Source: an uncultured Candidatus Melainabacteria bacterium (lineage in GTDB: Bacteria; Cyanobacteriota; Vampirovibrionia; Gastranaerophilales; Gastranaerophilaceae). From it: a DNA stretch of 64,000 nucleotides. The notes under the pieces are model-generated. The model did not search any database. It saw only the letters and a program-made list of their open reading frames with translations, and was not told where the DNA came from. The position numbers and the translations under genes are program-made. The DNA is taken from contig CAKUZD010000002.1 in assembly GCA_934718275.1 (NCBI GenBank), positions 269,169-333,168 of the forward strand. The letters run 5' to 3'. Below are positions 32,951 through 40,953 of the stretch, piece after piece; within the stretch, counting starts at the first letter, position 1, and every line of letters starts with the position of its first letter.

Positions 32951-33265
32951 TTATTTATTAAAATCATTTGCTTTTTTGTTTTCAAGCCACTTGCTCATTA
33001 CATAATGTTCATAGCTTAGTGCGTAATTGTAGAGCGCATTTATCAGGACTCTACCACTTTCGGATTTGCCTACTATTAAAAAATCATTTGATTTGTTTTT
33101 CGCCAACATGATTTCTTGATGCACAATTTTATCGACATTATTTTTTGGATTTTTATTAATAACAAGTTCAATCCAATCACAAAGAATTTTTGTGCCGGTT
33201 GTTTTGTTTGATGTAATATCGTCATTTTTTGATTGTATGTATTTTGAAAATTCGTTAAGTATCAT
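32951..33265 (-). CDS. Small unknown protein
   Basis: 104 residues, not recognised. Soluble, helical, with SNDFLIVGKSESGRVLINAL and YALSYEHYVMSKWLENKK near the end. It lies 14 bases after the ComF-like gene's stop on the same strand, with GAGAAA before its ATG, so the two are probably cotranscribed. Confidence 0.55.
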   Translation of the reverse strand: MILNEFSKYIQSKNDDITSNKTTGTKILCDWIELVINKNPKNNVDKIVHQEIMLAKNKSNDFLIVGKSESGRVLINALYNYALSYEHYVMSKWLENKKANDFNK

Positions 33266-33279
33266 TTTTTTCTCGGTAA

Positions 33280-33924
33280 TTATTCAAATGGTGTTGTCGC
33301 TGCAAAGCAAATTATGTCGTTAATATCATTTTTCGCAAATTCTTTTATCATTTCTTCAAAAGTGGAACCTGTTGTGCAAATGTCGTCTATTAACAATAAA
33401 GTTTTGCCGTGAAAGTTTGTTTTATCAACTTTGAATGCCCCATGCAAATTTTCTATTCGCTCATTCCGTTTTAATTTGTATTGAGGTTTGGTATCTTTAA
33501 TTCGTTTGATAAGGTTTGTGTTAAGAGTATTTGAAGTTAATCTTGCAAATTCTTCTCCTACTAAGTTCATGTGGTTATATTTTCGTTTTTTTTCTCGTTT
33601 TGGGTAAATTGGGACAGGTATGATTTCAAAATCTGTTTCATTAAAAATTTCTGAAAAATATTCAGCCATAAATTTCGCAAGATAGTAAGCCAAATCTCTT
33701 TGGTTATGGTATTTTAGGCCTCGAATAAGTTTTTGTAAATTTTTTGAATAAACGCCCGCACAGTATACCTTTTTGCCTTCTACTATTCTGTTAATTTGAA
33801 TTGGAAGAAAATCCATGTCATCATAACATTTTGAACACATTTTGACAGCTTCATTTGAGCTTTTGCAAAAATAACATTTCTTTTTATAAATCCAATCCAA
33901 TAAAGATAACATTTTCTGTAGCAT
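33280..33924 (-). CDS. comF: ComF-like phosphoribosyltransferase
   Basis: 214 residues from the ATG at 33924. N-terminal zinc-finger-like cysteines (KKCYFCKSS, MCSKCYDDM), then a PRTase domain with VPVPIYPKREKKRKYNHMNL and the PRPP-binding LLLIDDICTTGSTFEEM. ComF proteins are needed for uptake of transforming DNA in competent bacteria; pilus genes and comM in the window fit that. The start lies six bases after TATAAT with no ribosome binding site, so it may be leaderless; an open frame to a TTG at 33948 is less likely. Confidence 0.85.
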   Translation of the reverse strand: MLQKMLSLLDWIYKKKCYFCKSSNEAVKMCSKCYDDMDFLPIQINRIVEGKKVYCAGVYSKNLQKLIRGLKYHNQRDLAYYLAKFMAEYFSEIFNETDFEIIPVPIYPKREKKRKYNHMNLVGEEFARLTSNTLNTNLIKRIKDTKPQYKLKRNERIENLHGAFKVDKTNFHGKTLLLIDDICTTGSTFEEMIKEFAKNDINDIICFAATTPFE

Positions 33925-33930
33925 AATTGG

Positions 33931-33936
33931 ATTATA
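33931..33936 (-). promoter_or_regulatory. -10 box six bases before the comF start
   Basis: TATAAT on the minus strand (33936-33931), then CCAATT, then ATG at 33924. No good -35 is seen at 17 bases. Confidence 0.4.
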
Positions 33937-33967
33937 ACATAAAGCCAATTGAAATATTTGTTAGGTT

Positions 33968-35239
33968 TTATAATGGTAGTTTTATGCAAAATTCGGTTTT
34001 TACATTTTCTTCGCTATTTACTGTGATTTCACCACCGTGAGATTTTATTATCTGTTGAGATAAATACAAACCCAGGCCTGTACCTATTTTACGGAATTTT
34101 TTTGCCGCGGAATAGTATTTGTTAAATATTAATTTAACTTCTTTGGGTGGAATTCCTTGTCCGTAATCAATAACTGAAATTGTTATATAACCCGGGATTT
34201 CTCCGGTTTTTATATCTATCCTATCTTTTGTATTGCTATGAGAAATTGCATTTGAAATTAAATTTTTTATAACTCTCTCTAATTGTAATGGATCTGCAGT
34301 AACTTTAATATCCCTTGAATGGGTAAAATATATAGTTATTCCGGAACTGTTTGCGATTGGTTGCGTGCTTTCAATAATGTTAGAAATGAAGCTATTTAGC
34401 ATTATATTTTCTTTTAGTAGTTTAATTCCTGTTTCTTTAATTTTATATGTTTCAAGAATGATTTGAACGAGTTCAACCAACTCTTGATTTGATTTTTTCA
34501 TGTTAAGAAGCGCTACTTCTTGTTTTTCTGTAATTTCTCCAAAAGTACCATTCAGCAAAAAGTTGATTATATTCGACTCTGCAACTATTGGGACTTTAAG
34601 GTCATGGGTTAATGTTGCAACGAAATCTTCTTTAAGTGTTTCTATTTCTCTTTCATTTGTGACATCTTTAATTAATATTACATATCTTTTTTTGTCGTCA
34701 TCAAGAGAAAGTTTTATTGTATGCATTATAAAATTATTAGTTGGTGTATGTTTTATGAAAACATCTTTATTTTTTGTTCGTTCTATTGGCGTATCATCAC
34801 TAATTTGTATGTATTCAAATATGTTAGAACCTATAACTTCTTGCCCTTTTGTTCCAAACCATTCTATAATTTGGGGGGTTGCTCTTAGTATATTATGTTT
34901 GTCATTAATGATTAAAATTCCGTCAGATAAAGAGTTTATAACAGATTCTAATAATTTGTTTTGGCGCATTAATTCATTTTGGTATTCTACAATCATTTTT
35001 TCTCTATCATTTAGGGTTTCGACCATTCTGTTGATACTATCGGTAACATTTTGGTATGTCGGATGATTTATTTCTTCGATTTTTGTTGATAAATTCCCAT
35101 AACGAACAGAATTTACGGTATTCGTAACCATGCCCAAATAGTCATTAATTTTTGACCATCGTTTGTTGGTTTGTTTGGTGATTAAAAATAAGATAATGAA
35201 AACTAATATAATACTCAAATTTAATAAATACCAAAGCAT
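33968..35239 (-). CDS. Membrane-bound sensor histidine kinase with PAS domain
   Basis: 423 residues from the ATG at 35239 with GAGAGGGG upstream. One N-terminal membrane span (about 4-22), a HAMP-like linker, a PAS domain (about 95-205, SLSDGILIINDKHNILRATP), the dimerisation/phosphoacceptor helix (DFVATLTHDLKVPIVAESN, with His in LTHDLKVP) and a HATPase domain (NLISNAISHS; DYGQGIPPKEV; IGTGLGLYLSQQIIKSHGGE). No response regulator is adjacent. The signal is unknown. Divergent from the KdsC-like gene. Confidence 0.92.
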   Translation of the reverse strand: MLWYLLNLSIILVFIILFLITKQTNKRWSKINDYLGMVTNTVNSVRYGNLSTKIEEINHPTYQNVTDSINRMVETLNDREKMIVEYQNELMRQNKLLESVINSLSDGILIINDKHNILRATPQIIEWFGTKGQEVIGSNIFEYIQISDDTPIERTKNKDVFIKHTPTNNFIMHTIKLSLDDDKKRYVILIKDVTNEREIETLKEDFVATLTHDLKVPIVAESNIINFLLNGTFGEITEKQEVALLNMKKSNQELVELVQIILETYKIKETGIKLLKENIMLNSFISNIIESTQPIANSSGITIYFTHSRDIKVTADPLQLERVIKNLISNAISHSNTKDRIDIKTGEIPGYITISVIDYGQGIPPKEVKLIFNKYYSAAKKFRKIGTGLGLYLSQQIIKSHGGEITVNSEENVKTEFCIKLPL

Positions 35240-35294
35240 GTGTTTTTCCCCTCTCTTTATGGTACAATTATAGCAGATAAGGGGCGTTTTGTAT

Positions 35295-35771
35295 ATGTTA
35301 AATTTGCCAAAAACGATTAAAATGGTTATAACCGATTTTGATGGAGTAGTTACTGATAATTGTGTATATATTTCTGATAACGGTAATATTTCAAGGCGTT
35401 TAAACTTCAAAGATGTGATGGCTTTTTCTATCTTACGTAAAAATAATTATATGATGGGAATTATTTCAGGTGAGGGAAACGCGGCTATAGAGATGCTTGC
35501 AAAAAAATTCTTAATAGAAGAAATTCATCAAAATATTCGTATAAAAATTGATGTATTAAAAAAAATAGTTGAAAAATATAATTTGTCTAAAGAAGAATTT
35601 GTTTATATTGGAGATGATATAAATGATTTTGAATGTTTGAATTTTGCAAAATATAAAATTACTGTCCCACATGCAGTTGAAAAAATTAAGTCCGTAGATG
35701 GTATTCAGATTACCGAAAATGCTGCGGGTAATGGAGCGTTTAGAGAGGTAGCAGATTGTCTGGTTGGCTAG
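35295..35771 (+). CDS. KdsC-like HAD phosphatase
   Basis: 158 residues from the ATG at 35295 after AAGGGGC. HAD motif I ITDFDGVVTDN, motif II IISGEGN, motif III Lys region, and motif IV YIGDDINDFECL match 3-deoxy-manno-octulosonate 8-phosphate phosphatase and related sugar-acid phosphatases; the absence of a cap domain and the VTDN signature support this. The real substrate could be another nonulosonate phosphate. It overlaps the next TPR gene by 16 bases, so the two are coupled. Confidence 0.8.
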   Translation: MLNLPKTIKMVITDFDGVVTDNCVYISDNGNISRRLNFKDVMAFSILRKNNYMMGIISGEGNAAIEMLAKKFLIEEIHQNIRIKIDVLKKIVEKYNLSKEEFVYIGDDINDFECLNFAKYKITVPHAVEKIKSVDGIQITENAAGNGAFREVADCLVG

Positions 35772-37258
35772 AAAATATTTTTGAAAAAGTAAAATCATTG
35801 AACACTTCTATTGATAAGTATAAGGAGGAAACGGTAATACAATCGTTGCCTTCGTACACTTTTGTAAATAGAGCAAAGGTGCTTATAGAAAAAGGGAAAT
35901 TTGATGAAGCAGAAGGTATTTTGTTAAAAGCTTTAGAACTTCCGCAAAAAGATGCGCTTGTATATAAATATCTTGGTGCAATTTATGAAAAACAAGGAAA
36001 GCATGACAAGTGTGTTGAGGCTTATCAAACATCTGCAGAGCTTAATCCGCAAGATAAAAATGTTTGGCAGAGGCTTGGTTTTGCGCTTGTGACTATCGGG
36101 AAGTATGAAAATGCTGTTAAAGCTTTTGATAATTCTAATAAGGTTCAGCCGGCAAATAGTGATACATTTACAGGTTGGGGCATGGCTTTAATGAAACAGG
36201 GGAAATTTGCAGAGGCTCAAGGCAAATTTATGGATGCTACAAGGTTTAATAAATACAATTTTACCGCTGTTTTTCTTGGTGCGGTTATGGATATTAAACT
36301 TGGAATGTATGATAAAGCTGAAATGAAACTTTCTTTTCTTGCCAATGTTTGTCCGAATGCTAATAATACATTTGAATTTGCAAGATTGAAGGCTCTTAAA
36401 GATGATTTAGAAAGTGCTATTCATTATGCGAAGAAGTCAATTGATTTTAATAAAAAGATGCTTCCCGCATATATTCTTTTGGGACAAGTTTATACTGAAA
36501 AATTTGATTTTGAAAATATGATAAAGATATTTGAGGATGCAGAAAAAATGGAATTAGCATGCTCTGCTCTGTATTATGAATGGGGAAAAAGTCTAGAGAA
36601 ATTCAATATGCTGGATGAAGCTAAAGTCAGATTGTTACAAGCTTTAGAACAAGATAATGAAAGCATGGAAATTAGAGCATACTTAGGTTTGTGTTGTGCA
36701 GAACGGAATGAAACAGAAGAAGCCAAGAAGTTTTTGGAAAAAGTAATAGAACATGATACTTCTCAAAACAAAGTTGCTCAACAAGCTTTGGCTATTATTA
36801 ATTATGAAGCAGGTGATTTGTCTAAAGCGATGGAATACTTTAGGACAGATGACGAAAATTCTGTTAATGTTTATTACTTGGCTAAGTGTTATGAACAACA
36901 AAATAATGATACAAAAGTTAAAGATTGTTACGAAGCTGCAATACGCTTAAATCCATATTATGCAAAAGCTTTTGTTGATTATTCGAAGTATTTAATCTCT
37001 AAAAATGAGTATTCGGAAGCTCAGAGAAAACTTCGTAAGGCGTTAAAGAATTTGCCTAAAAATGTTTTATTGTTAAATTTAATGTTTTATGTAAGTTATA
37101 TACTTGTCAAAGATAACGTTTGTGAATATAATGTAAAAGAAACAATTTCGTTTGCGAATACTATAGAAGAAATAGCTCCGGAGTTGTTCGAGTACCCTGA
37201 GCAAAAGCAAGAATTAGAAAAGCTTTTGACAGATTTTCAGAAAGAGAATAAGTTTTGA
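35756..37258 (+). CDS. Long TPR-repeat protein
   Basis: 500 residues from a TTG start with AGAGAGGTAG before it, inside the end of the KdsC-like gene. About ten TPRs run from residue 40 to 480 (ERILLKALELPQKDALVYKY-type units; AYQTSAELNPQDKNVWQRLG; AIRLNPYYAKAFVDYSKYLI). No signal peptide or catalytic domain. It overlaps aspartate kinase by 3 bases (TTGA). A scaffold role is likely; partner unknown. Confidence 0.8.
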   Translation: MSGWLENIFEKVKSLNTSIDKYKEETVIQSLPSYTFVNRAKVLIEKGKFDEAEGILLKALELPQKDALVYKYLGAIYEKQGKHDKCVEAYQTSAELNPQDKNVWQRLGFALVTIGKYENAVKAFDNSNKVQPANSDTFTGWGMALMKQGKFAEAQGKFMDATRFNKYNFTAVFLGAVMDIKLGMYDKAEMKLSFLANVCPNANNTFEFARLKALKDDLESAIHYAKKSIDFNKKMLPAYILLGQVYTEKFDFENMIKIFEDAEKMELACSALYYEWGKSLEKFNMLDEAKVRLLQALEQDNESMEIRAYLGLCCAERNETEEAKKFLEKVIEHDTSQNKVAQQALAIINYEAGDLSKAMEYFRTDDENSVNVYYLAKCYEQQNNDTKVKDCYEAAIRLNPYYAKAFVDYSKYLISKNEYSEAQRKLRKALKNLPKNVLLLNLMFYVSYILVKDNVCEYNVKETISFANTIEEIAPELFEYPEQKQELEKLLTDFQKENKF

Positions 37259-38523
37259 GAAAAATTATTGTTCAAAAATTCGGTGGGACATCAGTTGCCG
37301 ATACAGAAAAAATTAAAAATGTCGCAAAAGTTGTTATTAAAGAAAAGGAAAATGGAAATGATGTTGTAGTTGTAGTTTCAGCTATGGGACATACCACGGA
37401 TTATCTTGTAAAAATGGCAAAAGAGCTTTGTACAAACCCTTCAGGTAGAGAAATGGATATGCTTTTATCTACAGGAGAGGGTGTTTCTATCGCTTTGCTT
37501 GCTATGGCTATTCAAGCACAAGGTTATGAGGCTGTAAGCTTTAATGCTATGCAAGTTGGGATTATGACGGAAAATGTGCATTCAAAAGCCAGAATTATAG
37601 ATATTAAAACTGAAAAACTTAAAGAAAATTTAAGGCAGGGTAAAATTATTGTTGTTGCCGGTTTTCAGGGCGTAACGGAAGATGGTGAAATTACAACATT
37701 GGGCAGAGGCGGTTCTGATACGTCTGCAGTAGCTTTGGCTGCTGCATTAAATGCAGAAAGATGTGATATTTATACAGATGTAGAAGGTGTTTACACTACA
37801 GACCCGAGAGTTGTTCCCAATGCTTCAAGGTTGGATGAAATATCTTATGAAGAAATGCTTGAATTGGCTCATGCAGGTGCAAACGTTTTGCATCCGAGAA
37901 GTGTTGAAACAGCAAAACAGTTTAATGTTCCAATGCGAGTAAGAAGTAGTTTTAAGCTAGATAATTTAGGTACTTTAATATTAGGAGTTGAAAAAATGGA
38001 AATATATAAACCCGTAACCGGTGTCGCAGCAGATTTGTCTCAGGCTAGAATAGTTGTTTGTGATGTTCCTGATAAACCGGGGGTTGCCGGTAAGATTTTT
38101 AGCAGACTTGCCAAAGAGGGTATTTCTGTTGACATGATTATTCAGTCTTATGCACGAAAAATATCCAATACTAATGATATTGCATTTACTATTGATTCTT
38201 CGGATTTGCCTAAAACAGTTGATGCTTTAGAAGCATTGAAGTCAGAAATCGGGGCTACAGGTGATATTCAGGTTGACGAGAATATTGCAAAAGTTTCAAT
38301 TGTTGGAGCAGGCATGATTGACAGACCCGGTGTTGCATCAGCTATGTTTGAAACTCTTGCAGATAATAATATTAATATAAGGATGATATCAACAAGTGAA
38401 ATTAAAATAAGTTGTCTTGTTGATAAGGATGATGCTTCAAAGGCAGTAAAAGCTTTGCATAAGGTTTTTGAATTGGAAAGCAGTGAAATTGCGGAAGTTA
38501 AAGGCGATTTGCCGAATATTTAA
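37255..38523 (+). CDS. lysC: Aspartate kinase
   Basis: 422 residues from a TTG that overlaps the preceding stop (TTGA). Phosphorylates aspartate, the first step to lysine, threonine, methionine and diaminopimelate. VQKFGGTSVAD, STGEGVSIALLAMAI, TTLGRGGSDTSAVALAA and YTDVEGVYTTDPRVV are catalytic and nucleotide-binding motifs; two ACT domains follow (about 265-335 and 345-415), the regulatory part. Cyanobacterial enzymes usually have four ACT domains; this one has two. Confidence 0.95.
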   Translation: MRKIIVQKFGGTSVADTEKIKNVAKVVIKEKENGNDVVVVVSAMGHTTDYLVKMAKELCTNPSGREMDMLLSTGEGVSIALLAMAIQAQGYEAVSFNAMQVGIMTENVHSKARIIDIKTEKLKENLRQGKIIVVAGFQGVTEDGEITTLGRGGSDTSAVALAAALNAERCDIYTDVEGVYTTDPRVVPNASRLDEISYEEMLELAHAGANVLHPRSVETAKQFNVPMRVRSSFKLDNLGTLILGVEKMEIYKPVTGVAADLSQARIVVCDVPDKPGVAGKIFSRLAKEGISVDMIIQSYARKISNTNDIAFTIDSSDLPKTVDALEALKSEIGATGDIQVDENIAKVSIVGAGMIDRPGVASAMFETLADNNINIRMISTSEIKISCLVDKDDASKAVKALHKVFELESSEIAEVKGDLPNI

Positions 38524-38554
38524 TTTCTGAAAAAATAATTTTTTTAAATTTAGT

Positions 38555-38585
38555 GGCGGGGTGTGTACTCCGCCCTATTTTTTTA
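38555..38585 (+). terminator. Terminator after lysC
   Basis: GGCGGGGT (38555-38562) pairs with ACTCCGCC (38567-38574), then CTATTTTTTT. The hairpin also resembles the GGCGGGGTAGGTACCACCGCCC unit of the mosaic repeats, so a repeat may have supplied the terminator. Confidence 0.8.
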
Positions 38586-39130
38586 TATTGAATATTAAAA
38601 TTTATGTTTTCTGCCTTATTGGGTGAAAGTTAGAGTGGGTAAGTTATTTTTTTTATTTCCCCTTGTGGAAAGAAGGTTGTGTTGATGGGTAAAAATTGGT
38701 TATACTATATTCTACGCGGATTGCAGGTGTTTTTTTATGTAATAAAATCTTCCAAAATTATCCACTCGCTCTAGTTATTAATGATTTATATGTGTGTGTG
38801 GGGATGTAATGCCGACATGCGTGTGATGATATTTTAATTGCAAAAAAAAGAGCCCAAAAGTATTGGGCTCATTGGAATTAAGAATAGCTGGAAGTATGAA
38901 AAAGATTTAATAATTATATTTAACAGAATAAGTGTTATTTGTACAATTACCCAGTTCGGTAGTATACAAAAACCATGTAGATAATGTAAAATTATACAAT
39001 ATTGGGCATGCAAATAAATTGAAAAATAACAATAAAAGTAATAACAAGCTAATAAGTGCACAATATACACTTTATCCTGAAAGTATTGGTATTATTGAGA
39101 AAGAAGGAGGCTTAACAAAACTTTATGGTA
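38586..39130. other. Gene-poor stretch between lysC and the 39227 gene
   Basis: Contains no convincing gene. It has degenerate repeat DNA up to 38830, a terminator pointing to the minus strand (38841-38870), and a 68-codon frame at 38932-39138 on the plus strand starting with GTG that lacks a ribosome binding site. It may hold a small RNA or a gene remnant. Confidence 0.4.
38841..38870 (-). terminator. Minus-strand terminator without an obvious gene
   Basis: GAGCCCAA (38850-38857) pairs with TTGGGCTC (38863-38870). Read on the minus strand it is followed by eight Ts. No protein gene on that strand ends here. Confidence 0.65.
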
Positions 39131-39134
39131 GGGG

Positions 39135-39196
39135 TTGACAAATAAATCAATATAGTTTATAGTAAAAGTGTTAAAAGAAGTGTTAACAAAACACTT
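39135..39196 (+). promoter_or_regulatory. Strong promoter with operator-like repeats
   Basis: TTGACA (39135-39140), 17-base spacer, TATAGT (39158-39163). At and just after the expected transcription start AAGTGTT occurs at 39166 and 39178, and inverted as AACACTT at 39190-39196. A repressor could bind there. Confidence 0.65.
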
Positions 39197-39226
39197 AATA
39201 ACAAAACCTCAGAGAGGAGGAATAAA

Positions 39227-39514
39227 ATGATAACTATAAATCCAATTAAATTTAATAAAATAAAACCGATTTCTTTTGGTGAAGGAAATCTTAATAATAT
39301 AACCCCGAGTGTAGCTATATTATCGCTACAAAATCCAAATGCGAAAATCAACTTTGAAAACGATTTAAATCGTACACAAAGAGCTGATATGGTTCAAAAC
39401 CCAAACATGCTAAACGCTTTAGGCGCAAAGCTTCGCAAGACTTATAATATACTATTTTCACCTGACTACGACAGGGCAAGCGGAAGCTCTAAACACATCT
39501 CTTTCATGGGCTAG
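39227..39514 (+). CDS. Small unknown protein with SFG motif at both ends
   Basis: 95 residues, not recognised. It starts with the pattern ITINPIKFNKIKPISFGEG and ends KHISFMG, so the Phe-Gly-like motif seen on other proteins here occurs at both ends. The middle is polar and helical (NDLNRTQRADMVQNPNMLNA). No signal peptide or membrane span. GAGAGGAGG lies before the ATG, and a near-consensus promoter with operator-like repeats precedes it, which supports a real and regulated gene. Confidence 0.7.
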   Translation: MITINPIKFNKIKPISFGEGNLNNITPSVAILSLQNPNAKINFENDLNRTQRADMVQNPNMLNALGAKLRKTYNILFSPDYDRASGSSKHISFMG

Positions 39515-39610
39515 TTTTTGAACTTTGCTTCCTTATGTCGAATACCCCAAAGAAAACTTACATCATTGATTATAACCATGTTGCTAAGTAATTAATTTAT
39601 AACTTGATTT

Positions 39611-39637
39611 ATCCTTTCTGTATAAAGCAGAAAGGAT
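39611..39637 (+). promoter_or_regulatory. Hairpin sequestering the rhodanese ribosome binding site
   Basis: ATCCTTTCTG (39611-39620) and CAGAAAGGAT (39628-39637) form a perfect 10-bp stem. The AAAGGA ribosome binding site of the gene at 39645 is in the 3' arm. It could regulate translation. Confidence 0.5.
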
Positions 39638-39644
39638 ATTTCTT

Positions 39645-40034
39645 ATGAATGAAAAATTGCATGAATTACGTTTTAACAATGAAAAAGCTATATGTTTTTT
39701 CTCAAAATTGGCAGCATATACTGTTGGCCCTATGGAATTGAAAGAATTACTTGATGAAAATAATGTCAAACTTATTGATGTTCGTTGTGTAGAGGATTAT
39801 CAAACAGCTCATATTCCGACTGCAATTTCTATTCCCAAATCGGAGCTTTCAAATAATTTAGATAAGCTTTCAAAAGACCAAATTAATATTGTATATTGTT
39901 ATAATGAACAATGCAGGTTAGCCGTCAAAGCAGCGCTATTGCTAGCAGAATACGGATATCCGGTTATGATGTTATTGGGAGGTTTTCAAACGTGGGTTGA
40001 AGATTTTCGGTTTGCGACTGAAAGTAGTCAATAA
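39645..40034 (+). CDS. Rhodanese-like domain protein
   Basis: 129 residues. A single rhodanese domain from about residue 25: MELKELLDENNVKLIDVRCV (start), HIPTAISIPKSEL, NIVYCYNEQCRLAVKAALLL (active-site loop) and LLGGFQTWVEDF (end). The catalytic loop is CYNEQCR, one residue longer than the usual CxxxxR, with a second Cys. Sulfur transfer or sensing is likely; the partner is unknown. The ribosome binding site lies in a hairpin. Confidence 0.85.
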   Translation: MNEKLHELRFNNEKAICFFSKLAAYTVGPMELKELLDENNVKLIDVRCVEDYQTAHIPTAISIPKSELSNNLDKLSKDQINIVYCYNEQCRLAVKAALLLAEYGYPVMMLLGGFQTWVEDFRFATESSQ

Positions 40035-40044
40035 ATTTATACTA

Positions 40045-40074
40045 AAAAGGCTATATTTTTTGTATAGCCTTTTG
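40045..40074. terminator. Bidirectional terminator
   Basis: AAAAGGCTATA (40045-40055) and TATAGCCTTTT (40063-40073) between the convergent rhodanese gene and the gene at 40082, with T tracts on both sides. Confidence 0.85.
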
Positions 40075-40081
40075 TTTTTAT

Positions 40082-40780
40082 TTATACGTTTGCGCCACCA
40101 TCTTGCATTTTGTCAAGAACTTTTTTTGAGCCTTCTTTTTGTTTCGCAAGTTCAAGAGCAAAAGTTGTTGCCTCTTGGTCTCTTGCTATCGCTTCTTTTA
40201 AGCCGGTCATTTCATCAAGTGTCAGATTTGAAAGTAGTGCTCCATCTGAATTTAAGTAAATTTTGAAAATTTTTTGTGACATGAAATCAAAGCCCGGAAG
40301 TTTCATTTGCAGGGCATACCATTTGTAAAATTGATGTGCCATGTAATATGGGTCAATTTGACCGCTTCTCATAACAAACATTGGTTTAGATTTAAAAGAA
40401 AAACCCGAATTTGTAATCAAATTAATATAGAGAGCTTCAATCCCTTCAAGTGGAGTTATTAGTCCTTCTTCTTCTTTAATTACTGCTAACATTTTATCAG
40501 CACTGTCAAGTCTTACGATTTTGGTGCCTTGGCTTTCGATGTAAGCTAAAAGTCTTGTTATATCATTGTTACAGCTCTTAATAATATCTGACACGTTTTT
40601 TAGAACAATGTCTTTATTCTTCTCTGTTTCAGCATTAAGTGTTATTGTTACACCTTTTGAGATTATTGTTTTAGAGGTAGAGTTTGAACTAGATGTTTTT
40701 AAGTGCCTACTAAGCCTTTTACTCAGAGCTTTTTCTTGCCTTTCTAAAAAAAAGTAAACTATTTTTTGTAAAATATTCAT
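40082..40780 (-). CDS. Unknown protein, leaderless start
   Basis: 232 residues from the ATG at 40780, which lies six bases after a -10 box; the longer open frame upstream overlaps the promoter. A basic N-terminal helix (FFLERQEKALSKRLSRHLK) is followed by a mixed domain with ITLNAETEKNKDIVLKNVSD and GQIDPYYMAHQFYKWYALQM. No signal peptide or recognised family. It is divergent from atpD, with both promoters in the 173-base gap. Function unknown. Confidence 0.65.
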   Translation of the reverse strand: MNILQKIVYFFLERQEKALSKRLSRHLKTSSSNSTSKTIISKGVTITLNAETEKNKDIVLKNVSDIIKSCNNDITRLLAYIESQGTKIVRLDSADKMLAVIKEEEGLITPLEGIEALYINLITNSGFSFKSKPMFVMRSGQIDPYYMAHQFYKWYALQMKLPGFDFMSQKIFKIYLNSDGALLSNLTLDEMTGLKEAIARDQEATTFALELAKQKEGSKKVLDKMQDGGANV

Positions 40781-40786
40781 AATGAT

Positions 40787-40815
40787 AGTATATATTATAT
40801 TTATAAATCTTGCAA
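40787..40815 (-). promoter_or_regulatory. Leaderless-type promoter of the 40780 gene
   Basis: On the minus strand TTGCAA (40815-40810), 17 bases, TATACT (40792-40787), six bases, ATG. It has the same -35, spacer and gap to the ATG as the promoter at 8286-8314. Confidence 0.65.
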
Positions 40816-40899
40816 GAAGTAGTAAAATGGAGAGTCCAAATTTGTGTAATGTTTGAAAAACTATTGTTATATCTGCTTTTTCAATAACATAAATATTAA

Positions 40900-40928
40900 T
40901 TGTCAAAAATTTTTTCTTGTATTATAAT
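40900..40928 (+). promoter_or_regulatory. Promoter of atpD-atpC
   Basis: TTGTCA (40900-40905), 17-base spacer, consensus TATAAT (40923-40928), then AAGGAGAG and the atpD ATG at 40954. Confidence 0.75.
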
Positions 40929-40953
40929 AATCCTATTGAAAAGGAGAGAGGAA

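Noticed and set aside
38932..39138. 68-codon plus-strand frame before the 39135 promoter
   Set aside because: GTG start without ribosome binding site and ends inside the next promoter. It may be a remnant of a gene but nothing supports expression.
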